From NCBI GenBank assembly GCA_022813625.1, contig JAKLMB010000011.1, forward strand, positions 1,054,001 to 1,118,000: a stretch of 64,000 nucleotides of DNA, read 5' to 3'. The stretch comes from Aaosphaeria pasadenensis. Its lineage: Eukaryota > Ascomycota > Dothideomycetes > Pleosporales. A program made the translations under genes and the position numbers. Of this stretch, positions 34,014 through 44,665 are shown piece after piece (within the stretch, counting starts at the first letter, position 1; every line of letters starts with the position of its first letter). The notes below the pieces were generated by a model that worked only from the letters and a program-made list of their open reading frames with translations, was not told the origin of the DNA and did not search any database.

Positions 34014-35417
34014 ATGGATGCTCTGGTACCTCTCAGTCCCACGGTGGACCCCGTGGATCGCTTCGGGCCTAAGGGACCAGTGAACACTATGGGACCATCA
34101 GCGAACAACCGCTTCAACGCCTCATCGAATAACCGTCCGAGCTTCAACCCAGGACGCTTTCAGAATCAGAATAGCGATACAACCATGGCGCCGATTCTCC
34201 TCGGTGTAGGTGGTGGCTTGCTATTCATCTCGATATGTTTACTCGCAGCGAGGTTGTGGTCGCGTATGCGGCCGAGAACCATATTGCATTCAGATGACTG
34301 GACTGTCATTGCCGCTACGGTTTGTCTCCAATATTTCTTTCCATGTAATCGAATAGTACATGTCCTAACATAATGTAAACAGACACTCGCGATAGCCAAC
34401 TACATCATCACATCCGCCGCCGTGATCTCGGGCCTAGGACGCCGCCAACGCTTCGTCTCCTTCGCGCGGCGCCGAACCGCCATGGAGCTCATCTTCATCG
34501 GCCAAGTAGTATGGTACTGGTCGATTCTCCTCGTCAAGATCTCCGTCGCGTGTCTCCTCCTCCGCGTGAAGCGCTCCTCCCGGCCCTGGCGAATCGGCCT
34601 TTACAGCCTCATAACGCTCCTAGTCGGCGCGACGATCGTGCAAACCTGCTTCCAATTCCTGCAGTGCCGACCCTTCCAAGTATACTGGGACCCGCGGGAG
34701 AATCGAAAAGGCCGCGTCGAGTGCTTCGACCGCAGCATCATCAACGGCAACATCGTGGCGTTCAGCAGCCTGCAGGTCGCGACAGACCTGCTCTACTCTT
34801 TCATCCCCATCACGTTCATCCGGAAACTGCACCTCCCGCGTAGGGAGAAGGTGTTCATGTGCGTGCTCATGGGGTTGGGGCTCTTCGCGAGCTGCGCGGC
34901 TATCATTCGAACTATGACGTTGCAGGAGTTTTATAACTCCCGCGACCTGTTCCGCACGAATGTGTCGATTACGCTGTGGGCGACCGTCGAGCAGCAGTTT
35001 GCGACGATTGCAGCGACGTTGCCGACGCTGAAGGCGTTCTTCGAGCGGGCGTTGGTGAGGATTGGGTCGTTCTTTTACGATGAGGGATCTGAGACGCAGG
35101 TTAGGGGAAGGTTAGTGCAGTTTGGATTGCTGGGGGAGGACGATGTGGTGGAGAGGCCCATGGCGAGGAAGCCGAGTACGTTGGATAGCCCTGGGACGGG
35201 GGCCAGGGATAGGAAGGTCAGGGATGAGTTTGGGGATACGATGTCGGATTCGAGGAGCGAGAAGGACATTGAGGCTGCAATTCCTGATTTAAGGAGTGAG
35301 AAGGAGACTGAAGCTGCGATTACTGATTCGAGAAACGAGAGGGAAATTGAGGATACGATTTCTGAGTCGAGGAGGGAGAAGGAGATCGAGGATATGTTCT
35401 CTAGACCTCCGGTATGA
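34014..35417 (+). CDS. Fungal rhodopsin-domain integral membrane protein with C-terminal 13-residue repeats
   Basis: Two exons, join(34014..34319, 34383..35417), encode 446 residues. A disordered Asn/Pro-rich N-terminus (1-55) precedes about seven membrane helices with the pattern of the fungal rhodopsin-domain family: ARLWSRMRPRTILHSDDW, IFIGQVVWYWSILLVKISVACLLLR, FQFLQCRPFQVYWDP, CFDRSIINGNIVAFSSLQVATDLLYSFIP and ITLWATVEQQFATIAATLPTLK. No retinal-binding lysine should be assumed from the family name; function is unknown, though some relatives with a CFEM domain act as receptor-like proteins. The tail (about 389-440) consists of four degenerate copies of a charged 13-residue unit. The intron is 63 nt with a weak GTTTGT donor. 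Confidence 0.85.
35244..35399 (+). repeat. 39-nt tandem repeat, four diverged copies, in frame
   Basis: Units at 35244, 35283, 35322 and 35361 encode SDSRSEKDIEAAI, PDLRSEKETEAAI, TDSRNEREIEDTI and SESRREKEIEDMF. Each is 13 codons, so copy changes keep the frame. The pattern of paired charges would form an amphipathic or single-alpha helix. Confidence 0.9.
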
Positions 35418-35857
35418 ATATTGTGCGCTGGCAAGGTAGTGGATCAGTGACGAGTACCGGAGTATGCTACGATCATGGAAATTCGCGGGTGGATCATGTG
35501 TTGCCACAATTTCAAGTGCTTTAGATGGATAGCAGACTGTTGACCAAGGTATTTCATTTCTACAGGCACAGCATCGCTCCGGCGAAGACTATAGTTGGAT
35601 GCAAGTCTTACCTATTGGAGATCTCATAGTCTGGTAGCATTGATTCTGATAGTAAGATAGAATGCACAGTGATTCACTCTTTAAGTGAGAAGAGTTCTCA
35701 TGAGAGATATGTTCGTTATTGTTATCCTACAAGACTAGTTCCTACAAGGCTAGTTGCTATGATGCGTAGTAAAGCTACTCCAGATCAACATAGACCTGTG
35801 AATGAAAGCCGTACATGTGATTGTTTAGAACGATCATAACTCTTCGCCAAAGATGTT
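35418..35857. other. Intergenic region between convergent genes
   Basis: 440 nt of 3' sequence with a short repeated ACTAGTTCCTA/GCTAGTTGCTA element near 35735-35760. Nothing else seen. Confidence 0.5.
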
Positions 35858-37858
35858 CTACAATCGTTGGTCTGGCCGGTTGGGGTCGGGTCCATCCCAA
35901 GCATCTCCAATGAGCGTCATGCGAGGGCCGCCACCAGTGTTGTCACATCGAGGCACAATCAATTCGCGCTTCTTTGACTCTTTAGTGTACAATCCGTCGC
36001 TACCCTTGCGAACGTATTGATACTGCATTTTTGCGTCGGCAGGGAGTTCGACCCTGAACATCCAAGATGGGCTGTCCTCCGTGTAGCTAGAGGCGTCGCC
36101 TGGGACTGCCTCAGTGACTCTCCATTCACCGAGATCAATGGAACTGCCGCTAAGATAGAGGTTCTCGCCAAAGTATGTCGTTGCGTTGACCCAAAACAAA
36201 ACGATGACCGTGCAACCACCCGCACCGGGCGGTGCACCGGCCTCAGTTGCAGGCGCGTAAAGACTGAGCACTGAGTCGCCCTCGCAGACGAGGGGCATCT
36301 TGCTCGCTTCTGTGCTATTCCAAGAAGGAAGGGGTTCGAGGGGGAACCCGGTTACGCGTCTAGCATTTTCCATTGTCACGAAGGATGCGTACGACCAGGT
36401 CAAATCGCGAGCCGAGACCTGAGTGCCGTTTTCCCGGCTATACTGTTCGCTCAGCGACCCATCGGGCGGGATGTAGCGTGTAGCCATGTCTTCAAACCCC
36501 ACTGCGTACTCAAAGGCAGCAATGGTGAGTCTATGATAGTCGCTACTAGGTAGCTTGTAGGTTCCCGTCTTAGCTGAACCATCTAGAGATTGCCAGAAAG
36601 GTAAGTCAAGGTCTGTGATCGTGAGACTCCTGATGTTGGTCCACTGCTGTACGGCATAGTAGAGTTGTTCGGCAACGGCAAAAGTGGTGAGGTACCAGGG
36701 GTGACCTCCATAATAGACGTCCTCAGCATAGCGACCCGTAGCAATTGCCTCGTTTGAAGACTTGTTCTGGTTTATCGCGTAAATGGAACGAAATGAATCG
36801 ACATAGGCTTTCAGATTAGCCAGAGCGCGCGGTGAACAGGGTTGGAAGGTCAAATCGTCGCAATTGGCTTTAGAATCGAACACTACATGTACTTCAGTAA
36901 CTGAAAATGAAAGTGAATGACAATGTACTTACTTGCAAGTGACGTGAGCACAGTACTGGCGTCTAAGCCGGTGCGGTTGTAGCCCTCGTCTTCGACGTTA
37001 ATGTTCGACAATGCATATTTTCCGTTCCAAAAGTCCTGGAGAAGACACAAGATATTGGGTGCTTGGGATGTGTAGTGACTGGTACGGGCGCCTATCTTTT
37101 CTCCAAGAGCTGCACCCTCTACGAGAGCACGATGTTGGACTGCAGTGGCGAAGAACGAACTGCCCTCCACCTCCTCCCAAAGATCAAACCCTGTATCATT
37201 CCAATACTGTGCGACATAATTGAGGTCGTTCTGTATCACTGGCCAAAGTATCTCTTCCACCTCGATTCCTTCATCGTTGCCGTAGCCTTTGAGTAGGTGA
37301 TTTGCGTACCTAATGAGGGCAATCGCGCGAAGTGCTGGCCCATCGCGTTGTGGACGTCCCCAGTCACCATTGAAGCGGGTGAGATTGGGATAGAACTTAG
37401 GTTCTCCAAGACCTTTTCCAGATCCCAATGCACCAGAAGGATTGGAAACGGTCTGCACGATGGCTTGAGCCTTCACATAGTCATCGATGACTGTCTGCAT
37501 TTCGCCATTGCCTTGCAAAAACTCATCGACAATCATTTTCATGGTCAAGCCCGCATCTCGTGTCCAGGTGAAAAAGTCTTGGGACGTCAATATGAATTGA
37601 AGGAGAGACATGGTCAACAATCAGTGTAGACTTACAATTGGGATCTTGCGTCGAGGGCGACGCGATGATGACACCTGGTAAAGCGCCAGTCGCCTTACCT
37701 CCATGAGGACCAATATTGTCGAGAATTCCCTCCATAGAAATCACACGTTGATCACTATCGAAGTCTGGACCGGAGTAATCACGAGGTGAAGTAGGCTTCG
37801 CGGTCGCCCCAAGAAGGGAAGCGACACCCAAAGACAAGGCGATAGTTCGGAGCAACAT
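35858..37858 (-). CDS. Glucoamylase (GH15) with starch-binding domain (CBM20)
   Basis: Three exons, complement(join(35858..36882, 36933..37577, 37636..37858)), encode 630 residues. A signal peptide (MLLRTIALSLGVASLLGATA) and short propeptide precede the (alpha/alpha)6 GH15 domain. The substrate-site WTRDAGL follows intron 1, the catalytic acid is Glu209 in DLWEEVEGSSFF, and the base is Glu435 in SLSEQYSRENGTQVSARDLTWSYA. A short linker leads to a C-terminal CBM20 (about 513-625) with LYLSGSSIDLGEW and FRVELP, ending DAWDGPDPNRPDQRL. The secreted enzyme releases glucose from the non-reducing ends of starch and glycogen. The linker is much shorter and less Ser/Thr-rich than in Aspergillus glucoamylase. 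Both introns are GT-AG (58 and 50 nt), and both phases were checked against conserved motifs. Confidence 0.95.
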
Positions 37859-39533
37859 TGTGTGAGGTGGACTGAGTTGAAAGAAGGACAGTCCACGTTA
37901 GCTCGAGATATAGGTTGTCTTTATGTATCTCAAAGAGGAGTAAGTCGGAGCCTTTAGAGGGGATCGTCAGTCGTCAAGCGTCGATCCTTTTATGGCCAAA
38001 GTGTGGGATGCCAAGACTTAACAAGTGAAGGTCACTCGCTGCTGGCTCGCCTTCTTCGTTTTCACTTGAAATTTCTAGAAGACACCTATTCGAACCGTGC
38101 GTCAATCACATAATGGTCTATGCTTTGGCACATTACGTGGGATAATCTGACTCTTTTCCAGGAGGGTTGCGACACTGTTATTTGCTTTCATGTTGTTTGC
38201 ACACTGGCTCGTAGCTACGAAAGAGATAATGCTGCGTTCAGGACCAATGCAGGACTCTAGGATATTCAATGTCGGCTACTTAACCCTTGTCGTAGAGAAG
38301 GTCGAGGTATATGAGATGTACCATGCCCGACGCACAAGTGCCGCTCACGCAGCAATAATAAATGAAAGTACCAAGAAAACTGGTACCAACTGGCTACGAA
38401 GTGACGTCGGCCTAGTCATAGCCCTCCGCACCCTGCATATGCTCGACGGCACTGTGCCTCTGAAGTTTGATTGAGATGAGACCACATTATGCAATGAGAG
38501 ACGATGTAAATGTATCATGAGGTAGGCCTTGTGGGTTTGCCAGTGACGATCTATTGGGATTGCCCAATGCGATTTCGGGCAATTTCATATATGATCAACA
38601 AAGGTACAGAGCGACGACGTGCAAGGGCGAATCAGGTAACTTCCGTGGGATTCAATTTGGCGTTACAATTGACTGTGCAAGGTACTATATGTAGATAGGT
38701 GATGAGTCGTAGACAGAGAGACGTTGGTTGAGGAATGATATCCATGTGATGATGGAATTGTCGTGAGCCTAGGCCGAAAAAGGCAACGAGCTGGATCCCT
38801 GTAGCTCGTATAATACAGAACAGGACGGATAATCCATCATCCCGGTCCCGACGCCACATGTCCCCCTCTACCCCACCATCACCCCACTATGTATGGACTT
38901 CTTCGGATGCAATCCAATCTATGAGAGTAGCATTGTTCGAAAGAGGGAATGGCATCACAACATCGAAATATCAGTCAAAAAATGATCATGGGTGTTAGCT
39001 GAGTCCGAATAGATTAAGCTAGTACCAAAATTATATCAATTGATCTACCAGTCGCCGAGGGACAGAGGGAATGGAGTTTCTCGGAGGTTCCTGTCAACGC
39101 GCTCTGGTACACTGTAGATCAGGTGTCAAGGACGATCAAGGACGATCAATGTCCACCACAATAATTGGAACTGCAAGTGAGAGTAGTTTACATCGAGTGA
39201 TTGGCATGCAATGTTGTATCCGCAATCATTATCATAATCGCTTTAACTATCCTCCAACTCTGATAACACAGAGTCGATAGGATATGCATAGCTATCCTCA
39301 TCAAGCCATCACAGCAGTCACACGAGCAAGACAATTGTTCGATGCATTGATATGCCGCAGGAGCATATTCTGCCTCCTAAGTGCGGATTAAATGTATATT
39401 CATTAGACTCATTTCAGCTAATCTAGGTACAAGAAAAACAGCCGTTACCCATCACCAGCCAAGTACTTTTTGCTTGTGTATTACAGGACGCTGACTTCCT
39501 GTGTCCATTCCATATTAAAAAAGGGCGATACGT
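37859..39533. other. Intergenic region, about 1.7 kb, glucoamylase promoter and downstream DNA
   Basis: The part next to 37858 is the glucoamylase promoter; I could not identify a convincing AmyR or CreA cluster by eye. The rest is non-coding with a short exact doublet of GGACGATCAA near 39130-39147. No gene is credible. Confidence 0.5.
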
Positions 39534-40390
39534 TTAACGGGTAGTGTAACCACCGTCGATGAGGAGATCGGAACCCTGTTGGAGGTTAGTAAATGCTGTA
39601 CAGAAGATATCAAACAAGGTTGAGAACTTACGGTGGTGTAAGAAGAGGCGTCAGAAGCGAAGTAGACGTAGGCAGCCTTGAGCTCCTTGGGGTTGGCACC
39701 ACGACCCATGGGGATCATAGAGTGCCAGAGCTTCTGGATGTCCTGGGGAACGAAGTCGGAGAGACCAGTGTCAATGTATCCGGGGGAGATGGAGTTGACA
39801 CGGGCGAAGTCCCTCCACTCGTTGGCAAGAGACTTGGCCAAGTGGACGCAGCCAGCCTTTGCGACGTTGTAAGAGGTCTGCTCCTGGGGGAAGTTGGCAA
39901 TGTGGCCAGACATGGAGGCAGTGATGACGAGAGATCCGGTCTTGCGCTCGCGGAAGTGGAGACCGACGGCACGGGCGCAGTTGAAGGTTCCGGTCAAGTC
40001 GACATCGAGGACCTCGTTCCACTGCTCGACGGTGGCATCGAGGATACCGTTGTCAGCGGTCTTTCCGGCGTTGGCGATCAAGACATCGACCTTGCCGAAG
40101 TCTGCAATGACATCGGCAACGAGCTTCTCGCAGTTGGCGTAGTCGCTGATAACGCACTTGTAGGCCTTGACCTTGACGCCGTACTTCTCGGAGAGCTCCT
40201 TAGCGTTCTTGTCAGCGCCGGTGGAGCGGGAGTTGTAGGTGATGGCAAGGTCGGCACCGAACTCAGCGCAACCACGAGCGGCCTCAATACCGATACCGGT
40301 AGGTCCGGAAGCACCGGTGACGATGACAACCTTTCCCTTGAGGGAGAGGAGGTCCTTGAGCTCAGTAGCCTGGGGGATAGGAGTAGGCAT
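39534..40390 (-). CDS. NADP-dependent mannitol 2-dehydrogenase (SDR)
   Basis: Two exons, complement(join(39534..39575, 39632..40390)), encode 266 residues, the normal size of ascomycete mannitol dehydrogenase (EC 1.1.1.138). The cofactor motif is TGASGPTGIG, the NAG motif is LIANAGKT, and the catalytic set is Ser159, Tyr174 and Lys178 in TSYNVAKAG. The last 13 codons (SDLLIDGGYTTR) are in a separate exon after a 56-nt GT-AG intron; the unspliced frame would run into a different tail. The enzyme interconverts fructose and mannitol with NADP(H) in the cytosol; mannitol serves as reserve, osmolyte and antioxidant. Codon use is strongly biased to C-ending codons, typical for a highly expressed gene. 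A large antisense frame over this gene is a by-product of that bias. Confidence 0.95.
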
Positions 40391-43282
40391 TTTGATGTGA
40401 ATTGGGTTGAGTGATGGGTATGGGTTGGAATGGAATGGAGGAAGTCTGTAGATTGAGATGAAATGAGATGAGATGAATTGGAATGAAAAAAGAACAATGA
40501 GAACGGGGGATCAGAGGGGTAGAAGTAGTCGAAGGAGAGTACAGGTTGAGAGAATGGATTTGGGACTAGTGAGGGGTGTGGTTACTGGTATTGCTTGTTG
40601 GTCGTACCTTTGGTGGTGGTGGTAGGCACCAGGAAGGGTGGGCTGTGACGTGGGAGTCCTCTTTGGAAAGACTGGAAGCTTGAGGACGTCATGCTGTAGG
40701 GTATGATTCGCCAATTAGCTGCAAACGGTGGGTTTCTGTCGGAGACTCTAGGCTTAGGGAGGAGTTACTGAGCCGGGATAGTTCTTTAGATTGTGGATCT
40801 GTAGCAGCATCCATAAGCCACAATTCCTTGCTGTAGTCCCCCATCTCTCCATTTCCACCCATACTACCCATGGATTACTTGACGCTACTCATACAGTAGT
40901 CAGTAAACCATAAACACACCCCTGGCAATTGTCTGTCTGTTAGTTACTGCTATGACGGGATGATGTGAGTATCCCCTGTCTTTTTCCGCCTTGCCATGCC
41001 TTGCGTGGGACGACCCATGGGGACTTTCTCCGGCATACGACAATTGTACGCGTTGTTTTTGTGTTGTTGTCATGCCGGTACACATGTACACTGTATGCAT
41101 GGAGATTGGTATCTATCAGTTGTGTCAACAAGGTTATAATTTTTTTTCCATTCTGCCAAAAAAAGAAAAAGAAGAGGAGGGGGGGGTAGAACGTTGGCGC
41201 TTTGTCCCGCGCTCACCCCACTAAACTCTACCTCTACCTCTACACAGTGCCAACAGCATCAATCAACCCTCATTACCTGGCAACAAATCGCTCACCAAGC
41301 AAGAGAATGTTTGCAATCACGAATTAATTCCTTTACGGCGGCAACAATGTTTCAGGCTTGTCCAAGTTTCCCCTTCTGGCAATACTTCTGTTTAAATTGC
41401 ACCATGCACTGTCAGCGATAGACATCCTGACATAAAACACACGGGCAATACACAGCACCCACCATACACATGCTATCGCCTCTTCTGATCTAGATCCATC
41501 GTCACTAGCCACCAAACGTCGTGGAAAGAAGGCGATCGAAGCCGATCCCGTACAGTTGTGTCTGATCCGCTGGTCGTTAGTCGGAAAGAAGCACAACTCC
41601 ATCCATGACAGTATGTTCCAATTACCCCTCCCCCTCCCTCCCAGTCTAGCATCCGAGCTTGGGGTTGTTGGGAGAGTGACTAATGATTGTAAGAGCTACC
41701 CGCCGAGCATTTTATGAAGCCTTTGTCATCGACTGGCTGGCCTAATTGAGCCCCCTTTGGAGCTGGGCCAAGCGATCGAGTTGCTTACACACGCGACGCT
41801 GTGCGAGTCTCATTCCAATAGAGTTGACGGTCCGTCCAGCCTTGAATTTCATCGCGGGGTAGCGATGCTGTTAGGTACTCGTCGTAATCTTTGCTTGCCA
41901 GCCTACTCGGAGTAGCACCGAACATTTCGCCGCACGCTCCACAACTCCATACCAGTCTTGAACTTGTAATATGCCCGTTCCATTATTAACTCAAGCTCGT
42001 ATACAGCAAGCCTGAATCCCATACTATGCCTACACTTGTATCTCTTTCGAGGCTCGGTTGCTTCGTAACATCAGCCCTAGCGATGAGAAAGGTAAATGTT
42101 CACTGCCCAAACAGCAACCATCGCATTCTCCATTCTCCAAATCCATCTAGAGTACCAGGGCAACTTGGTCAGTCAGAGATTGGGTAAGCATAAGGACGCT
42201 GAGTTGGCTTGGACACTACTGTACCTCCAACATACAACGGTACACCCACAGCTCAATACATACATCTATCCGCAGGACAGTCGACACGGATTCTCGACAG
42301 CACACCTGCAGGTCAGACACGCCACACGCCGATCTTGGTCCCTTTCGACCCTGATCTTGTATGCGGCTGCTTCCCGCTGTTACAATAACATCCAGTAGAA
42401 CTTCACGGTCGCTGTTTTCTAGAGCCAGCTTTGGCTTCGAGAAAAGGCGCAACCAGGATGAGGATTGATTGCAGGTCCCACGGAAAGCGCCGGATGAAGC
42501 TCTTACTAAACATTGACAAACCACTTTCCACTTTTTCACGTTGCTCTTGTCGTTATTGTGACATAACCAGTTCTAGAGGCAGCAATGGTGGACATTTGTA
42601 CGAGTGGTAGTAGCAGCTACCTAACCTACTGTGCGCCTAGGTACGGAATATATAAACTAACAATGCCAGCTAGGGGTGATGGTGGTGGATCGTAAGAGCC
42701 GGACCTGATCGATCGAGAATGAGAATTCGGTGCTAAAATCCACGCAAATCCCCCTCCAAAACAAACTACCGGACATGGTAATTAGCATGTGTTTACTCTC
42801 CTACACAATACATAGGTGATGTACGCGTGTCTGCACACGGTATACATAATGAACTCCCCCGAACCCCCTGAGCGGAATGTCGATGAGAGAGATTCCCTCC
42901 AATATCCAAGCTGAACAGCGGAACGTGATATGGCAGAAAGACAAAACACGCTAAACCGCATTGACGCGGATGCTCAGCTCCTTGCCCTGTCTCTCCTGAT
43001 TGGCCCACCATGGTACGATGTTACTCCTGCGGCTGCCATGCAGAGACAAGACAAGACACCTCATCCCCTCGTAGATCATCACCGACTCCCCATCTTCGCC
43101 CCCAAACACAATACTTTGTCGTGCTGTGCTTACTTGTTCTCCTTCAACCATCCATCTCCACCAGATCCGAATTCTACGGTATCTTGTTCCCGTACTGGCT
43201 GGCAATAGACTGTTTGTCACTGACATCACATACACCAGCTCAATCCATCTAGCCCCTCCGTCCAGTAGCGCCGTCGCTCATC
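40391..43282. other. Large gene-free region, about 2.9 kb
   Basis: It holds the mannitol dehydrogenase promoter at one end and the promoter of the 301-residue protein at the other. Between them are homopurine and homopyrimidine tracts (41141-41188) and scattered short frames on both strands, none with family features or consistent splicing. A non-coding RNA could be hidden here, but the sequence gives no direct sign of one. Confidence 0.5.
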
Positions 43283-44188
43283 ATGGTCCTCCACGGCCTT
43301 CTTCCGAAGCCACTCGCCGCCGATGCGGTATCTGTCGGCCAGCTCCTCATACATCCCTTACACCCCGAACGTGATGGCTTCTACTCCCAGCAAGCACATA
43401 TCGAAATCGACGACCTCAATGACTACCACATCCAGCTCCGCTACAAGGACATCTTCTCCGTCGATACGGAGGGCCGCTTCATGACAAACTATGGCGCCAA
43501 ATTCGACCTTGGCCGCATATACAGACAGCCCAACCTGTTGTCCGTCGGTGCTGAGCAAATGATCCAACGTACAAGTCAGAATCCCGGACGAGCATTTCGG
43601 GCGGTTCTCGAAGATCCAGAAGCTCGGGAGTGGATAGCTGGTCTGGCTAAAGACGGCAAAGAGTTCTACGTTGTCGTCGGCCTCACGGAGCTGAAGAATG
43701 CGACCTTCAAGCGTGCAAAACTCCAGGATTCTGGTGCTTCAAGCCGTTTGAACGAGCTCCCCATAGAAAAGGGTGCAAAGGTTCCACGAGCGGTCAGGCG
43801 GGATTCCACGTTGGGGCTCGGTACTGAGGCCTACGTCTCCGGTGTATTTGGCATGGATGTCCGAAGAGTGACGGCCCGCATCACTCGACCGGAAGAGCCA
43901 CATTCTCTTGGGGACATAGGAAAGAGGTGGTACTACTATGACATCCCCAACAGCACCAACAAGGAGCAATTGATGGTCGGTATGGGTGAAGCCCTGAAGG
44001 CAAATGAGCTCCGTCTCATGCTCGATCTGAGCGAGGAAGACGTCCAGACGAACTTTGACGTCATCAGCCAGCTGAGCCTCGATGCATTGAGTGCTGCTGC
44101 AAGCCCCTTGCTCCGACCCTCTTCGCCAGCACTGCGGGGTCGATCACCTTCGCCCAACCCGCAGTTTCGTGCCCCAAATTTCCTCTAG
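43283..44188 (+). CDS. Conserved-looking 301-residue protein, family not recognised
   Basis: A single-exon frame with good C-ending codon bias and an ATG in fair context (CTCATCATGG). No signal peptide or membrane helix is seen. Residues 1-245 look like a folded alpha/beta domain: LLIHPLHPERDGFYSQQAHIEI, DIFSVDTEGRFMTNYGAKFDLGRIY, an alpha region EQMIQRTSQNPGRAFRAVLEDPEAREWIAGLA, then a strand KEFYVVVGLTELKNATFKRA. The last 40 residues are Ser/Pro-rich and disordered (SPALRGRSPSPNPQFRAPNFL). The arrangement of a long first half, a YVV-type strand followed by an Arg/Lys segment, and a removable tail resembles small gasdermin-like fungal proteins in outline only; I cannot confirm that. No protease gene of the kind that often accompanies such proteins lies next to it. 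Confidence refers to the gene being real. Confidence 0.7.
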   Translation: MVLHGLLPKPLAADAVSVGQLLIHPLHPERDGFYSQQAHIEIDDLNDYHIQLRYKDIFSVDTEGRFMTNYGAKFDLGRIYRQPNLLSVGAEQMIQRTSQNPGRAFRAVLEDPEAREWIAGLAKDGKEFYVVVGLTELKNATFKRAKLQDSGASSRLNELPIEKGAKVPRAVRRDSTLGLGTEAYVSGVFGMDVRRVTARITRPEEPHSLGDIGKRWYYYDIPNSTNKEQLMVGMGEALKANELRLMLDLSEEDVQTNFDVISQLSLDALSAAASPLLRPSSPALRGRSPSPNPQFRAPNFL

Positions 44189-44665
44189 ATTATTCCGTTG
44201 ACGACTGAAATGTTCAGTCACGTTGTGCGAAGGAGAACGTTGGTTGTCGCGTACAGCTTCCATGCATGGCGAATCATTTTGAAGCTCTAGCAAGCTGCAG
44301 GCGGCCCTCGGAGATGTGTTGATGAATTACCCTTTACTGCCCTTTTCTGACGGCCTGGCATGTCTTTCACGTCACAACATGACGCTTTCTATACCCATCT
44401 CTACTCCTCGCCCCCATGTTCTCATCATTGGTATTTTCACTTGTAATTCATTACGGAGTCAAGGCCCTACTTTTTCCTTGTCACTACATTTTACCATAGA
44501 TTCCTTACTTTCCAAGTGGCTACTGATATCTGCTTACCAAACAACATATCCTATTATGTCTTATATGTCCAAGGTCAACCTCTTGTCATACCATTGTCTT
44601 CGCCTGCTATTGTGACCTTGGTTTCCTTCCATACACGAAAAGTCTGTCAAAAATCAGCAACCTGC
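44189..44665. other. Intergenic region between convergent genes
   Basis: 477 nt of 3' sequence of the 301-residue protein and the LaeA-like gene. No feature seen. Confidence 0.5.

Noticed and set aside
39593..40414. 273-codon open frame antisense to mannitol dehydrogenase
   Set aside because: Its peptide is Val/Gly/Asp/Leu-rich without motifs and mirrors the strong codon bias of the true gene on the other strand.
42096..42398. 100-codon frame in the 2.9-kb gap
   Set aside because: No motif, no codon bias, no compatible exons; expected by chance in a gap of this size.
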